From assembly GCA_963661055.1 (NCBI GenBank), contig CAVLAC010000055.1, forward strand, positions 1-14,105: DNA of 14,105 bases, written 5' to 3'. A program made the position numbers and the translations under genes. This DNA is from UBA1067 sp963661055. GTDB lineage: Bacteria > Verrucomicrobiota > Kiritimatiellia > RFP12 > UBA1067. This document shows positions 1 to 8,000 of this stretch, one piece after another. Numbering within the stretch: the stretch's first letter is position 1; the number at the start of each line of letters is the position of its first letter. The notes under the pieces were generated by a model. That model was not told the origin of the DNA. It saw only the letters and a list, made by a program, of their open reading frames with translations, and made no database searches.

Positions 1-145
1 GGCAATCTAATGATTGTCGAGCGGGGCGTGGACAAGCAAGACGCCCGCATCAGGGTGGGTTAGCACGGTTGCCGCCCGCCGTGCCGCATGTTGTAAGGCA
101 CAAACACAGAGCAGTCGAAGTCAAAAGTCGAAGAATAATGATGCT
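1..145. other. Non-coding tail after the phosphoesterase gene
   Basis: No gene is supportable here. Reading away from the phosphoesterase stop, the stretch holds two short AGTCGAAG repeats (113-133), an ACACAGAG element (104-111) and three small inverted repeats. These are GCACGG/CCGTGC (63-68 with 79-84), a bulged stem pairing 21-29 with 41-48, and CAATC/GATTG (3-7 with 12-16). None is followed by a T-run in the direction of transcription, so no intrinsic terminator can be called. The next gene lies outside the window. Confidence 0.6.
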
Positions 146-166
146 TTACTTCTTAATTGTTAATTC
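104..166. repeat. Cluster of short repeats overlapping the phosphoesterase 3' end
   Basis: Three short motifs lie within about 60 bp. ACACAGAG is at 104-111, AGTCGAAG is at 113-120 and again at 126-133 (13-bp period), and TTAATT occurs twice in tandem at 153-166 (TTAATTG then TTAATTC). The last pair lies inside the final codons of the phosphoesterase gene. The CACAGAG unit recurs at 13921-13935 upstream of rpoB. Such low-complexity units are often dispersed through environmental genomes, but copy number cannot be judged from this window. Confidence 0.45.
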
Positions 167-1675
167 TATTGGGTGGCCAGGGATGCCGAAGCAATTGATG
201 GGGGTGACGCGGCAGATAAGATTGCCTTGGGGCATATCTGCCCACGGGAGAATGCACTTGGTCACATCTTGTGCCCGTTTGCTCTTCACGGACTGGTTAA
301 AGCCTTCCGCAAGGACATAGCGAATAACAGGGTCTCCGCCCTTCTCAGGCGTAATTGCAACCTCAAAACGCCAAACACGCTTCGCGGCACTTGCAACTAC
401 CGCTGGGATTGTGAGTTCGAAGGCGGGTTGTTCGACTGCCTCCACTGCCTTGCCTCCGCGATTCTTGACGCGGCAATTACGAATACTGAGCTTCGCCCCC
501 TCGGGGAACTCGGGCACGCCCAGCGTTTTCGCATGCTCAGTAAACGCAAACGGCTTAGATTCCGTAGTCGGGAGCGGGATAACCCAGTCCGTCCCTACAT
601 CCAACTCAGACAAGAATTCGCGGCGCTGAATGACGATACAATCATCATAAACGCGGCAAAGCATTCCTTGGCGGCAATTGGGACAAAATCCGTGTCCGTC
701 ATATTTAGGGGTAAGCTTGAGGGCATTAAGTTGCAACTTTTCCGCCGATTCTCTCGCGTCATTCTCGTAGCCCCGCGGCGGGATATCATCGTCGGGGAGG
801 CTTCCGTACCGCAGGGAACTCGTGCCAATCGAGGTAAAAGCGCCTTGCCAAATGGAGTGTTCATCCGTGAGCGAATAATGCGAGTGTCCCGAGAAAGCAA
901 TGGCATTCGGGAATTGCGAAAGAGTCCGCGTCACAAAACCCTCATCGTGCCCCCAGGATTGAGAGCCGTAGCATGTATCCTTTGGATGCGGATGCTGGAA
1001 GTAGAAGAACGGCTTAGAGAGGTCGATTAACTTAGCATTTGCCGCGAGATAGGCTTCAAGTTCCGCGCCCGAGGGACATTTCCCATAGCCCGACTCAAGC
1101 CCCACGCCATCATCCCAGTGCTGTCCGATAAAGGTGTAGCCCTTCACTTCCTTGCGATAAATGCGCGAATAGTCCTCGTGGAAAATTTTCCGCCACCAGC
1201 CCGCCATATCTGCCCTCAAAACATGGCGACGCATTTCGGCTTCATCAGGATAGAGTTTTGCCGCGTGATTATCGTAAAGATAGCCGTGATAATCGTGGTT
1301 GCCATAGATAAAGAGCTTTTCCACGAGGCGTCCGTCGGGCGCGCGGTCATTAGGGAAAGTATCGTACCACGCCTTGGCGACGATTTGCAATTCCTCAACC
1401 ATCCCGCGATCCGCCAAATCCCCCGCAATCATCACGGCATCCACGCCTTGGTCGCGATACCACGCGAGAGCGCGGCGGAAAGTGAGGTCGTTATACGCGT
1501 CGTAAATGCTCTCGCCCTCTTTCGCGGCGGTGCTAATGTGGATATCGGAGAGAACTCCTAGCGTCAAATTCGGCTTGCCGCGTCCGCGAAAAGCATTACT
1601 CTCGAAGAAGCGACATCCCGCGAGTGCGCCAAAGGAAGCCGCCCCGCCAATAAACCAACGTCGCGTGACATTCAT
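146..1675 (-). CDS. Tat-exported lipoprotein, calcineurin-like metallophosphoesterase
   Basis: This 509-residue protein carries the metal-binding motifs of calcineurin-like phosphoesterases in order: D44-x-H46, GD86LAD89, GN126H127D128, H228/H230 and GH264SH266. It should therefore hydrolyse a phosphate mono- or diester using two metal ions; the substrate cannot be told. The N-terminus has a twin-arginine motif (TRRWFIGG, residues 4-11) followed by a lipobox-like LAGC with Cys21, which suggests folded export and lipid anchoring. The catalytic domain ends near residue 350. The C-terminal part (about 380-509) looks like a beta-sandwich accessory domain. Four cysteines cluster at 331, 334, 340 and 346. 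The ATG at 1675 is preceded by GGGAG seven bases upstream and lies 12 nt after the GH2 stop, so the two genes are very likely cotranscribed. The last residues (LTIKK) are encoded by repeat-like AT-rich sequence. Family assignment is firm; substrate is unknown. Confidence 0.92.
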   Translation of the reverse strand: MNVTRRWFIGGAASFGALAGCRFFESNAFRGRGKPNLTLGVLSDIHISTAAKEGESIYDAYNDLTFRRALAWYRDQGVDAVMIAGDLADRGMVEELQIVAKAWYDTFPNDRAPDGRLVEKLFIYGNHDYHGYLYDNHAAKLYPDEAEMRRHVLRADMAGWWRKIFHEDYSRIYRKEVKGYTFIGQHWDDGVGLESGYGKCPSGAELEAYLAANAKLIDLSKPFFYFQHPHPKDTCYGSQSWGHDEGFVTRTLSQFPNAIAFSGHSHYSLTDEHSIWQGAFTSIGTSSLRYGSLPDDDIPPRGYENDARESAEKLQLNALKLTPKYDGHGFCPNCRQGMLCRVYDDCIVIQRREFLSELDVGTDWVIPLPTTESKPFAFTEHAKTLGVPEFPEGAKLSIRNCRVKNRGGKAVEAVEQPAFELTIPAVVASAAKRVWRFEVAITPEKGGDPVIRYVLAEGFNQSVKSKRAQDVTKCILPWADMPQGNLICRVTPINCFGIPGHPIELTIKK

Positions 1676-1687
1676 CTCGAAGCTCCC

Positions 1688-3607
1688 TTATTTTGCGCTC
1701 GACTCAAAGGCACGATAAACCTTATCGTGGACAGCCCGCAGCGCCGCAGGATCAAACTTAAGCACTTTGCGGTCATAAGTGAGGAGTCCGTTGATTTCAA
1801 CCTCGACATCCGTCGTTTGGGTATAAATCGCAGCTCCCAGTCCCTTCGCGGCATAATCTGCCACGCGCCCCAAGAGCGTCTCGTAAGTCTTCATCAGCCC
1901 TTCGCGCGTCGCCGTCTCCTCAAGCCCGCCATAGCCCCAATTGCCACTATCGTCCGTCATCGCCTTCCAGAGGTGTCCCTTAACAGGGTGCCCCAGCCCG
2001 CCAAACTCGCCAAAAACGACAATACGGCGGTCATTAACGGGGTACATCTGAATATCGCGGGCATAGTCGTGGCGGTCAATGGTGTCCCCCGCCTCACAAA
2101 CGCCGCGCGGTCGGTGCTTCTTCCATTCGCGTGTCCACGGCTCAGGACCGCCGCGGTCGCCGCCCTCGAAATCCACCCAGCCGCTCGGACCGCTCACAGG
2201 ACGCGTCATATCATACCGCTTCGTCCAATCCAAGGTAGTGTGCGTCAAAAACTCGCCTGGCTGCGTCCACCCTTCGTTATACGGACACCACATCACGATG
2301 GACGGAATCCCCTGCAGAAGGTCCATCATCTGCTTCAATTCGCGGCGCTGAAGCTCATAGCGCGGCACTGTCTTGACTTGGAATGGGGCGGTGTGGTCAA
2401 AGCCTCCGCTCGGCAGGTCTTGAATCACCATAATACCCATCTTATCGCAGAGATAGTAGAAGCGGAGCGGCTCGACCTTGATATGCTTACGCAGGGTGTT
2501 ATAACCACAGTCCTTGAGCGTCTTAATATCAAACGCCATAGCCTCCTCTGAAGGCGGCGTGAGAAGACCCTCTGGCCACCAGCCTTGGTCGAGCGTGCCC
2601 ATCAAGAAAATAGGCTCATTATTAAGGTAGAAGCGCAAAACACCCTTCGCATCGCGGTGCTTCATAATCCTGCGCATACCAAAGTAGCCCGTGACCGCGT
2701 CACTTCCGCACTCTGCCGTGAAATCATAGAGGTTCGGGGTATCAGGCGACCACAAACGGACGGGCTTCGGTAAAGTCAGCGTCACCACGCCATTCACGGT
2801 TGTCGCCGAGACACCGTCCACCGTAACTTTAACCTCAGGACGGTTAAACAAAGGGCTTTCCACATCAAACTTGAAGGTAACCGTGCCAATATCAATATCG
2901 GTCACAACTTTGTAGCCCGAGATGTGCGTCTCAGGAACATTTTCCATCCAAACCGTCTGCCAAATACCTGAGACACGCGTATAAAGACAGCCCTGCGGCT
3001 TAAAACTCTGCTTGCCGCGTGAGTTCACAAAGTCGTCCGTCGGATCCCACACGCAAAGCGTGAGCTGGTTAGAACCGCTCCTCACATAGTCCGTAATGTC
3101 TAGCGTAAACGGAACTTGTCCGCCCTCGTGAGGAACTGCCGTCACTTCGCGGTGTCCGATAAAGACTTGTGTACGAAAGTCTACGCCGCCAAAGTGCAAT
3201 AAAATGCGCTCGCCCGCACGCTTTTCGCAGTTAATCTCACGCGTATACCAAAGGAACTCATCGGGCTGCATAAGCCTACCAACACCCGAGAGGACACTCT
3301 CAATGGGGAACGGAACGCGAATCTTGCCGTCCCATTGCGTGGGGCGTCCAGCGGTATTCGTAACGCTACTTATCGCGTAATCCCAGTCTCCGTTCAGGTT
3401 CACCCAATTCGGACGCACCATCTGCGGGCGCGGATATTCCCTCCACGCATTCTCGCTCGTCACCTTTTCGCCCCACGGGGTCATAATCGGTGGAACGGGA
3501 GCCTTTTCGCCATCTGCCGCGATCGCGGCACTTCCCACGATACTCAGCACCGCCGAAAGCGATACGAGCCCCTTCTTCAAATTCAGCTTATTAAGCGCAC
3601 TTCTCAT
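1688..3607 (-). CDS. Secreted glycoside hydrolase family 2 enzyme (beta-galactosidase/glucuronidase-like)
   Basis: The preferred start at 3607 gives 639 residues. An upstream in-frame ATG at 3664 would add 19 residues, but it overlaps the -35 element of the predicted promoter. The ATG at 3637 is inside the -10 element. The 3607 start has a GAGGAG ribosome-binding site about seven bases upstream. Residues 1-30 form a signal peptide with A-I-A before the likely cut after Ala30. The GH2 order follows: sugar-binding beta-sandwich (about 68-224), Ig-like sandwich (about 225-310) and TIM barrel (about 326 to the end). The motif PYNEGW gives acid/base Glu445, and FGEFGG gives nucleophile Glu534. It should remove beta-linked sugars by retaining hydrolysis outside the cytoplasm; the specific sugar cannot be predicted. 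It has the minimal three-domain length. It is paired with the following exported phosphoesterase. Confidence 0.93.
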   Translation of the reverse strand: MRSALNKLNLKKGLVSLSAVLSIVGSAAIAADGEKAPVPPIMTPWGEKVTSENAWREYPRPQMVRPNWVNLNGDWDYAISSVTNTAGRPTQWDGKIRVPFPIESVLSGVGRLMQPDEFLWYTREINCEKRAGERILLHFGGVDFRTQVFIGHREVTAVPHEGGQVPFTLDITDYVRSGSNQLTLCVWDPTDDFVNSRGKQSFKPQGCLYTRVSGIWQTVWMENVPETHISGYKVVTDIDIGTVTFKFDVESPLFNRPEVKVTVDGVSATTVNGVVTLTLPKPVRLWSPDTPNLYDFTAECGSDAVTGYFGMRRIMKHRDAKGVLRFYLNNEPIFLMGTLDQGWWPEGLLTPPSEEAMAFDIKTLKDCGYNTLRKHIKVEPLRFYYLCDKMGIMVIQDLPSGGFDHTAPFQVKTVPRYELQRRELKQMMDLLQGIPSIVMWCPYNEGWTQPGEFLTHTTLDWTKRYDMTRPVSGPSGWVDFEGGDRGGPEPWTREWKKHRPRGVCEAGDTIDRHDYARDIQMYPVNDRRIVVFGEFGGLGHPVKGHLWKAMTDDSGNWGYGGLEETATREGLMKTYETLLGRVADYAAKGLGAAIYTQTTDVEVEINGLLTYDRKVLKFDPAALRAVHDKVYRAFESSAK

Positions 3608-3635
3608 AGTTATCTCCTCTATTCTAGTTAGTTTC

Positions 3636-3664
3636 ATTATACCAAATTGCCCCTTCAAAACCAA
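3636..3664 (-). promoter_or_regulatory. Predicted sigma-70-type promoter for the GH2-phosphoesterase pair
   Basis: On the minus strand a perfect TATAAT (3641-3636) lies 17 bp after a weak -35, TTGGTT (3664-3659). The expected start of transcription is near 3629, leaving a leader of about 22 nt that contains the GAGGAG ribosome-binding site. The 13 bases ending in the -10 box, AATTTGGTATAAT, are identical to those at the rpoB promoter. The promoter lies directly after the prmC stop with no visible terminator between, so read-through from the rpoB operon could also reach these genes. Confidence 0.75.
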
Positions 3665-3687
3665 GCGTTAATTTCCCTCAAACCAAG
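3652..3687. repeat. Two-copy direct repeat across the prmC stop and GH2 -35 region
   Basis: CCTTCAAAACCAAG (3652-3665) and CCCTCAAACCAAG (3675-3687) are near-identical direct repeats, 22 bp apart or about two helical turns. One covers the -35 element of the GH2 promoter; the other overlaps the prmC stop. The placement would suit a tandem operator or a duplicated -35, but chance or a local duplication is also possible. Confidence 0.45.
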
Positions 3688-4538
3688 ATGGCACTCGCGT
3701 AACGGTCGTGCCCCGCGTAGTCCTTCTCTATCTTGATTTGCGAAAAGCCATAACTCGTCATCAACTCTTTTAACGCTTCGCCTTGGTCATTGCCAATCTC
3801 AAAAAAGACGCCGCCACCCGACTTAAGGATGTTGAGCGCGTCACTTAGGTAGCGGTCATAGAAATCAAGCCCTGATTCGCCGCCATCCAACGCCAACATT
3901 GGCTCATAACGGCGAATGCGCGGATCAAGTGTCGCGCAGACCTTATGGGCAATATACGGAGGATTCGAAACAAGCACATCCACGAGACCAGGCTCATCAA
4001 AGTCGTCTAGCCCATCCATTACCACGAAATTGACGCGATCCGTAAGCCCTGTAAACGCGGCATTTTGTGTCGCAAGTTCAATGGCTTTGGGGCTAATGTC
4101 AGTTCCGAGAAAAGTTCCCTTGCCCTTGAACTCCTTGGCGAGAGAAAGGATAATCGCGCCTGTGCCTGTGCCCACATCAACGACAAACGGATTCTGCCGC
4201 GTTTCAAGAAACTTAAGGACGCATGTGACGAGTTCTTCGGTTTCGGGGCGCGGAATCAGTGCCCGCGCGTCACATTTAAGGGTAAGGGTACGGAAATCCC
4301 ATTCGCCAAGAACATACTGGAGTGGCTCTTCCGCCGCGAGCCGTTTAAGTGCACGGCGCAGGGCTTCCAAATGCGCGGGAGGAATGGGCTTCTCGAGATG
4401 TGCCGCGAGGAGTCCGCGTCCACAATTTAAAAGCCGCGCGAGGAGTAATTCCCCCGCGACTTGCGGGTCAGGGACTTTGTGCGCCTCCAAATAGCCCACT
4501 ACTCGCGATAAAGCGTCCCTGTACAGTAACGATTCCAT
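3678..4538 (-). CDS. prmC: Peptide chain release factor N5-glutamine methyltransferase PrmC (HemK)
   Basis: This 286-residue protein is of normal length for PrmC. The enzyme methylates the glutamine of the GGQ motif in release factors RF1 and RF2 using S-adenosylmethionine, which speeds peptide release. A helical N-terminal domain (about 1-70) leads to the conserved segments PLQYVLGEWDF (72-82) and LIPRPETEELV (94-104). The SAM-binding loop DVGTGTG follows at 121-127, and NPPY at 192-195 is the substrate-glutamine motif. The ATG at 4538 lies 8 nt after the ruvC stop. No good ribosome-binding site is visible, so translation probably depends on coupling to ruvC. In many bacteria prmC follows prfA; here it closes the rpoBC-ruvC unit. 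The main alternative is the ribosomal protein L3 methylase PrmB, but the HemK-type N-domain and location favour PrmC. Confidence 0.93.
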   Translation of the reverse strand: MESLLYRDALSRVVGYLEAHKVPDPQVAGELLLARLLNCGRGLLAAHLEKPIPPAHLEALRRALKRLAAEEPLQYVLGEWDFRTLTLKCDARALIPRPETEELVTCVLKFLETRQNPFVVDVGTGTGAIILSLAKEFKGKGTFLGTDISPKAIELATQNAAFTGLTDRVNFVVMDGLDDFDEPGLVDVLVSNPPYIAHKVCATLDPRIRRYEPMLALDGGESGLDFYDRYLSDALNILKSGGGVFFEIGNDQGEALKELMTSYGFSQIKIEKDYAGHDRYASAILV

Positions 4539-4546
4539 CTTAGGCT

Positions 4547-5038
4547 TTAGATTGGCTCATTGTTCGCGACAAATGAGCGCGTATGAGCGTGGCAAATGGC
4601 GAGTGCGAGAGCGTCCGCCGCGTCATTTTGGGGGGGCTCGGGCAAATTGAGAAGCGTCTTAACCATCCGTTGAATCTGGAACTTTTCCGCCATACCATTA
4701 CCGCAGACCGCCATTTTGACGCGGCGCGGCTCATATTCGTAGATGGGTAGGTTCGCTGTCGCGGCGGCGACAATCACCGCGCCGCGTGCTTCGCCAAGCA
4801 CGAGCATCGTATTCGCGTTTTTGCCGTAGATGACCTTCTCGACGCTAACGACATCGGGCTTCCACGCGGCAATTAGCGCGGCAATCTTAGTGTGAATAGC
4901 AATGAGACAAGCCGAAACAGGAAGTTTCGGCTTGTTTGGGATGTTCCCATAGTCCAAAGCGCGCAACCGGTTACCGACCACTTCAAGTACGCCATAGCCG
5001 GTTGAGCGCAAGGAGGTATCGACCCCCAGAATTATCAC
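4547..5038 (-). CDS. ruvC: Crossover junction endodeoxyribonuclease RuvC
   Basis: RuvC is the dimeric, magnesium-dependent nuclease that resolves Holliday junctions in recombinational repair, working with the RuvAB branch-migration motor. The 163-residue product has the family's length and all four catalytic acids: Asp7 (in GVDTSLRSTGYG), Glu67 (in SVEKVIYGKN), Asp139 and Asp142 (in NDAADALALAICH). The LGEARG segment (81-86) is also typical. The start is GTG, not ATG. It overlaps the rpoC stop by 4 bases (GTGA), which implies translational coupling to rpoC. No ruvA or ruvB is nearby in this window; those genes are the usual neighbours. Function is clear from sequence; the unusual part is its place behind rpoC. 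Confidence 0.95.
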   Translation of the reverse strand: MIILGVDTSLRSTGYGVLEVVGNRLRALDYGNIPNKPKLPVSACLIAIHTKIAALIAAWKPDVVSVEKVIYGKNANTMLVLGEARGAVIVAAATANLPIYEYEPRRVKMAVCGNGMAEKFQIQRMVKTLLNLPEPPQNDAADALALAICHAHTRSFVANNEPI

Positions 5039-8000
5039 GACAGCAAGTCTGGAATGTCGTCCGAGTTATTCGACGAATCGCCCGAGTCCGAGAGACCCAT
5101 CGTTTCGTCCGCGCCGAGCAAATCAATGCCGTCCGCCGAATCATCGCCCGTGTCAAAGAGCGAGACATTCTTAGGCGCAATCTGCTCGTCAATCTCGAAC
5201 TCGTCCTCATCGTCATCGTGCTCGTTCTGAATAGAAGCAGGGATGCCGCTGAGTTCCGCCGAATGCTTGCGCGCTTCTTCACGAAGCTTATCCCATTCCT
5301 CATCGGAAATAGGTTCGCAGCAAGGCACGAGCTTGAGGTTGCGGTGGAGCGGGAAGCCTGTGCCGCCCGGCACGAGGTGACCGAGAATGACATTCTCCTT
5401 AAAGCCACGCAATTCGTCCACGCGACCCATCGTCGCCGCCTCAGTCAAGACACGCGTCGTATCCTGGAAGGATGCCGCCGAGATGAAGGAGTCCGTTTCG
5501 AGTGCCGCCTTAGTAATACCGAGGAGCGCGGGTTGCGCTTCCGCCGGACGGCGACCTTCTTCCATCATCTGTTCGTTGACCTTAAGGAAGGTCTGACGCG
5601 TAACCTGCTCGCCCCAGAGGAAGTCCGTATCACCAGGATTGGTAATGCGAACCTTACGGAGCATCTGGCGGACGATGATTTCGATGTGCTTATCGTTAAT
5701 TTCGACGCCCTGCAGACGATAGACCTGCTGAACTTCATTAACGAGGTACTTTTCGAGTTCCTGCGGACCCGAGACCTCGAGGATTTCCTGAGGAATGACG
5801 GGGCCTTCAGTGAGCTGCTGACCCTTCTTGACCATATCGCCCTTGAAGACGACGATCTGCTTACCCATCGGAATCAAGTGCTCTTCGACGAGACCCGTGA
5901 TTTCATCGACGACCTTCACGCAGCGCTTGCCACGCACATTCTCGCCGAATTCAATACGACCCTCAATCTTCGCGATTTCCGCCGCGTCCTTAGGCTGACG
6001 CGCTTCAAAGAGTTCCGCGACACGCGGCAAACCACCCGTAATATCGCGGGTCTTCGCCGCTTCACGAGGCGTCTTCGCGAGCAACATACCCGGCTGAGCC
6101 TTCTGACTGTCGCGCACCATAACGATAGCGCCCGTAGGAATATCGTGGGAGTCGAGCATCGCGTTTGCCGCGCCATTCTCGTCCTTGCCACGAATTTCAA
6201 TGCGCGGATGCAAGTTCGACTCACGCGTATCGAGGACGACGAGCGTCTTCGCACCAGTCGTACGGTCCGTCTCAGTCTTCACGCTGACATCTTCTTCGAA
6301 GTCAACGAAGCGAATCTGACCTGCCGCCTCAGAAAGAACAGGCACAGAGTGCGGGTCCCACGTTGCGACCTTCTCGCCCTTCTTGACCGCCTGACCATCC
6401 TCAAGATGGAGCGTCGTACCCATTTGCAGCGGGTAAGTATCGAGCTTCTGACCCGTTGTGGACCAAATTTCGAGCGTGCCGTTCTTGTTAAGGACGACTT
6501 CGTCGCCGTCGGCGTTGCGCACCTTACGAATGTCGACGAACTTCGCCACACCATCGTTCTTAAGGACGATTTCAGGCACCTTCGCCGTCGCACTCGCCGT
6601 ACCACCGATGTGGAACGTACGCATCGTGAGCTGAGTACCAGGTTCACCAATGGACTGTGCCGCGATAATACCGACGGCCGTACCAATTTCAACCTGCTTG
6701 CCCGTCGAGAGGTCACGGCCGTAGCACTTCGCGCACATACCGTGTTCGGAGTCGCAGGTAAGACCCGAACGAATCCAGACCTTCTCAATGCCGCACTTGT
6801 CAATGCGTGCACACGCCTCCTCGTCAATCTCGCCGTTGGCGCGCACGATTACGGCACCCGTCTTCGGGTCCACAATATCGTAGAGCGCGGTACGGCCGAG
6901 GACGCGGTCGCCGAGCGTGACCTTGACTTCGTCGCCTTCGACAATCGCTTCGACTTCAATACCGTTAACGGTATTGCAGTCTTCCTGCGAAATGATGACA
7001 TCCTGCGAGACATCGACGAGCTTACGCGTCAAATAACCCGCGTCAGCCGTCTTAAGAGCCGTATCGGCGAGACCCTTACGCGCACCGTGGGACGAAATGA
7101 AGTACTCAAGAACCGACAAACCTTCGCGGAAGGACGCGGTAATTGGGCGTTCAATAATATCACCCGACGGGTTAGCCATAAGACCACGCATACCCGCGAG
7201 CTGACGAATCTGCAACTTCGAGCCACGCGCCTTAGAATCGGCGAACATATAGACAGGGTTGAGTTCCGTCGGGTTCTTATTCTCAGGCGTGACATTGCGG
7301 TCAATCGTCTTGTAGAGTTCGTCACCGACCTTCTCGGTCGTGACGGTCCAAATATCGACGATCTTGTTGTGGCGTTCGCCTTCGGTAATGATACCCTGCT
7401 GGAACTGCTGCTGAACCTTCTCGGCTTCCTTACGCGCCTTCTCGATTTCAGAGTCCTTCATCGCCGGGCGAATCATATCCTTAAGACCCATCGATGCACC
7501 CGAGACCGTAGCGAAGTTATAGCCCAAAGTTTTGAGCTTATCAATCGCCGCGACAGTAACATCGTGACCCGCCACCTTGTGGCAGTCGAGAATCAAATCG
7601 CCAATCGTGGACTTCGAGCACTTATCATTCCAGAAGCCCATTTCCTTCGGCCAGACATCATTGAAAATGACGCGTCCCGCCGTGGTTTCAATCGTGCGCT
7701 TCTTGTTGTCGCCGTGAGGACGACCCGTCGTGCCAAAGTCGGGGTTGCGGTAGCGAATGCGCGTATGATAGCTAATCGCGCCTTCGGCAATACCAAACTC
7801 AACTTCGCCAATGTCGTTAAAGAGCGGCAAATGTTCCGTCGAGCAATCGGTCTTACCCGCAATCTTACCCGCGAGCTTATCGCGCTGAGAGGGCACCGTC
7901 AAGAAGTAGAGACCCAAGCAAACATCCTGCGTCGGGGTCATAACCGACTTACCCGACGCGGGCGAAAAGATCGAGGTCGACGCGAGCATCATCAACTTAG

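Noticed and set aside
173..2551. Plus-strand frames opposite the phosphoesterase and GH2 genes
   Set aside because: They are shadows of well-supported genes with intact catalytic motifs on the other strand.
3608..3664. Upstream start for the GH2 gene adding 19 residues
   Set aside because: The upstream ATGs lie in the -35 and -10 elements of the predicted promoter. The signal peptide and a good ribosome-binding site match the start at 3607.
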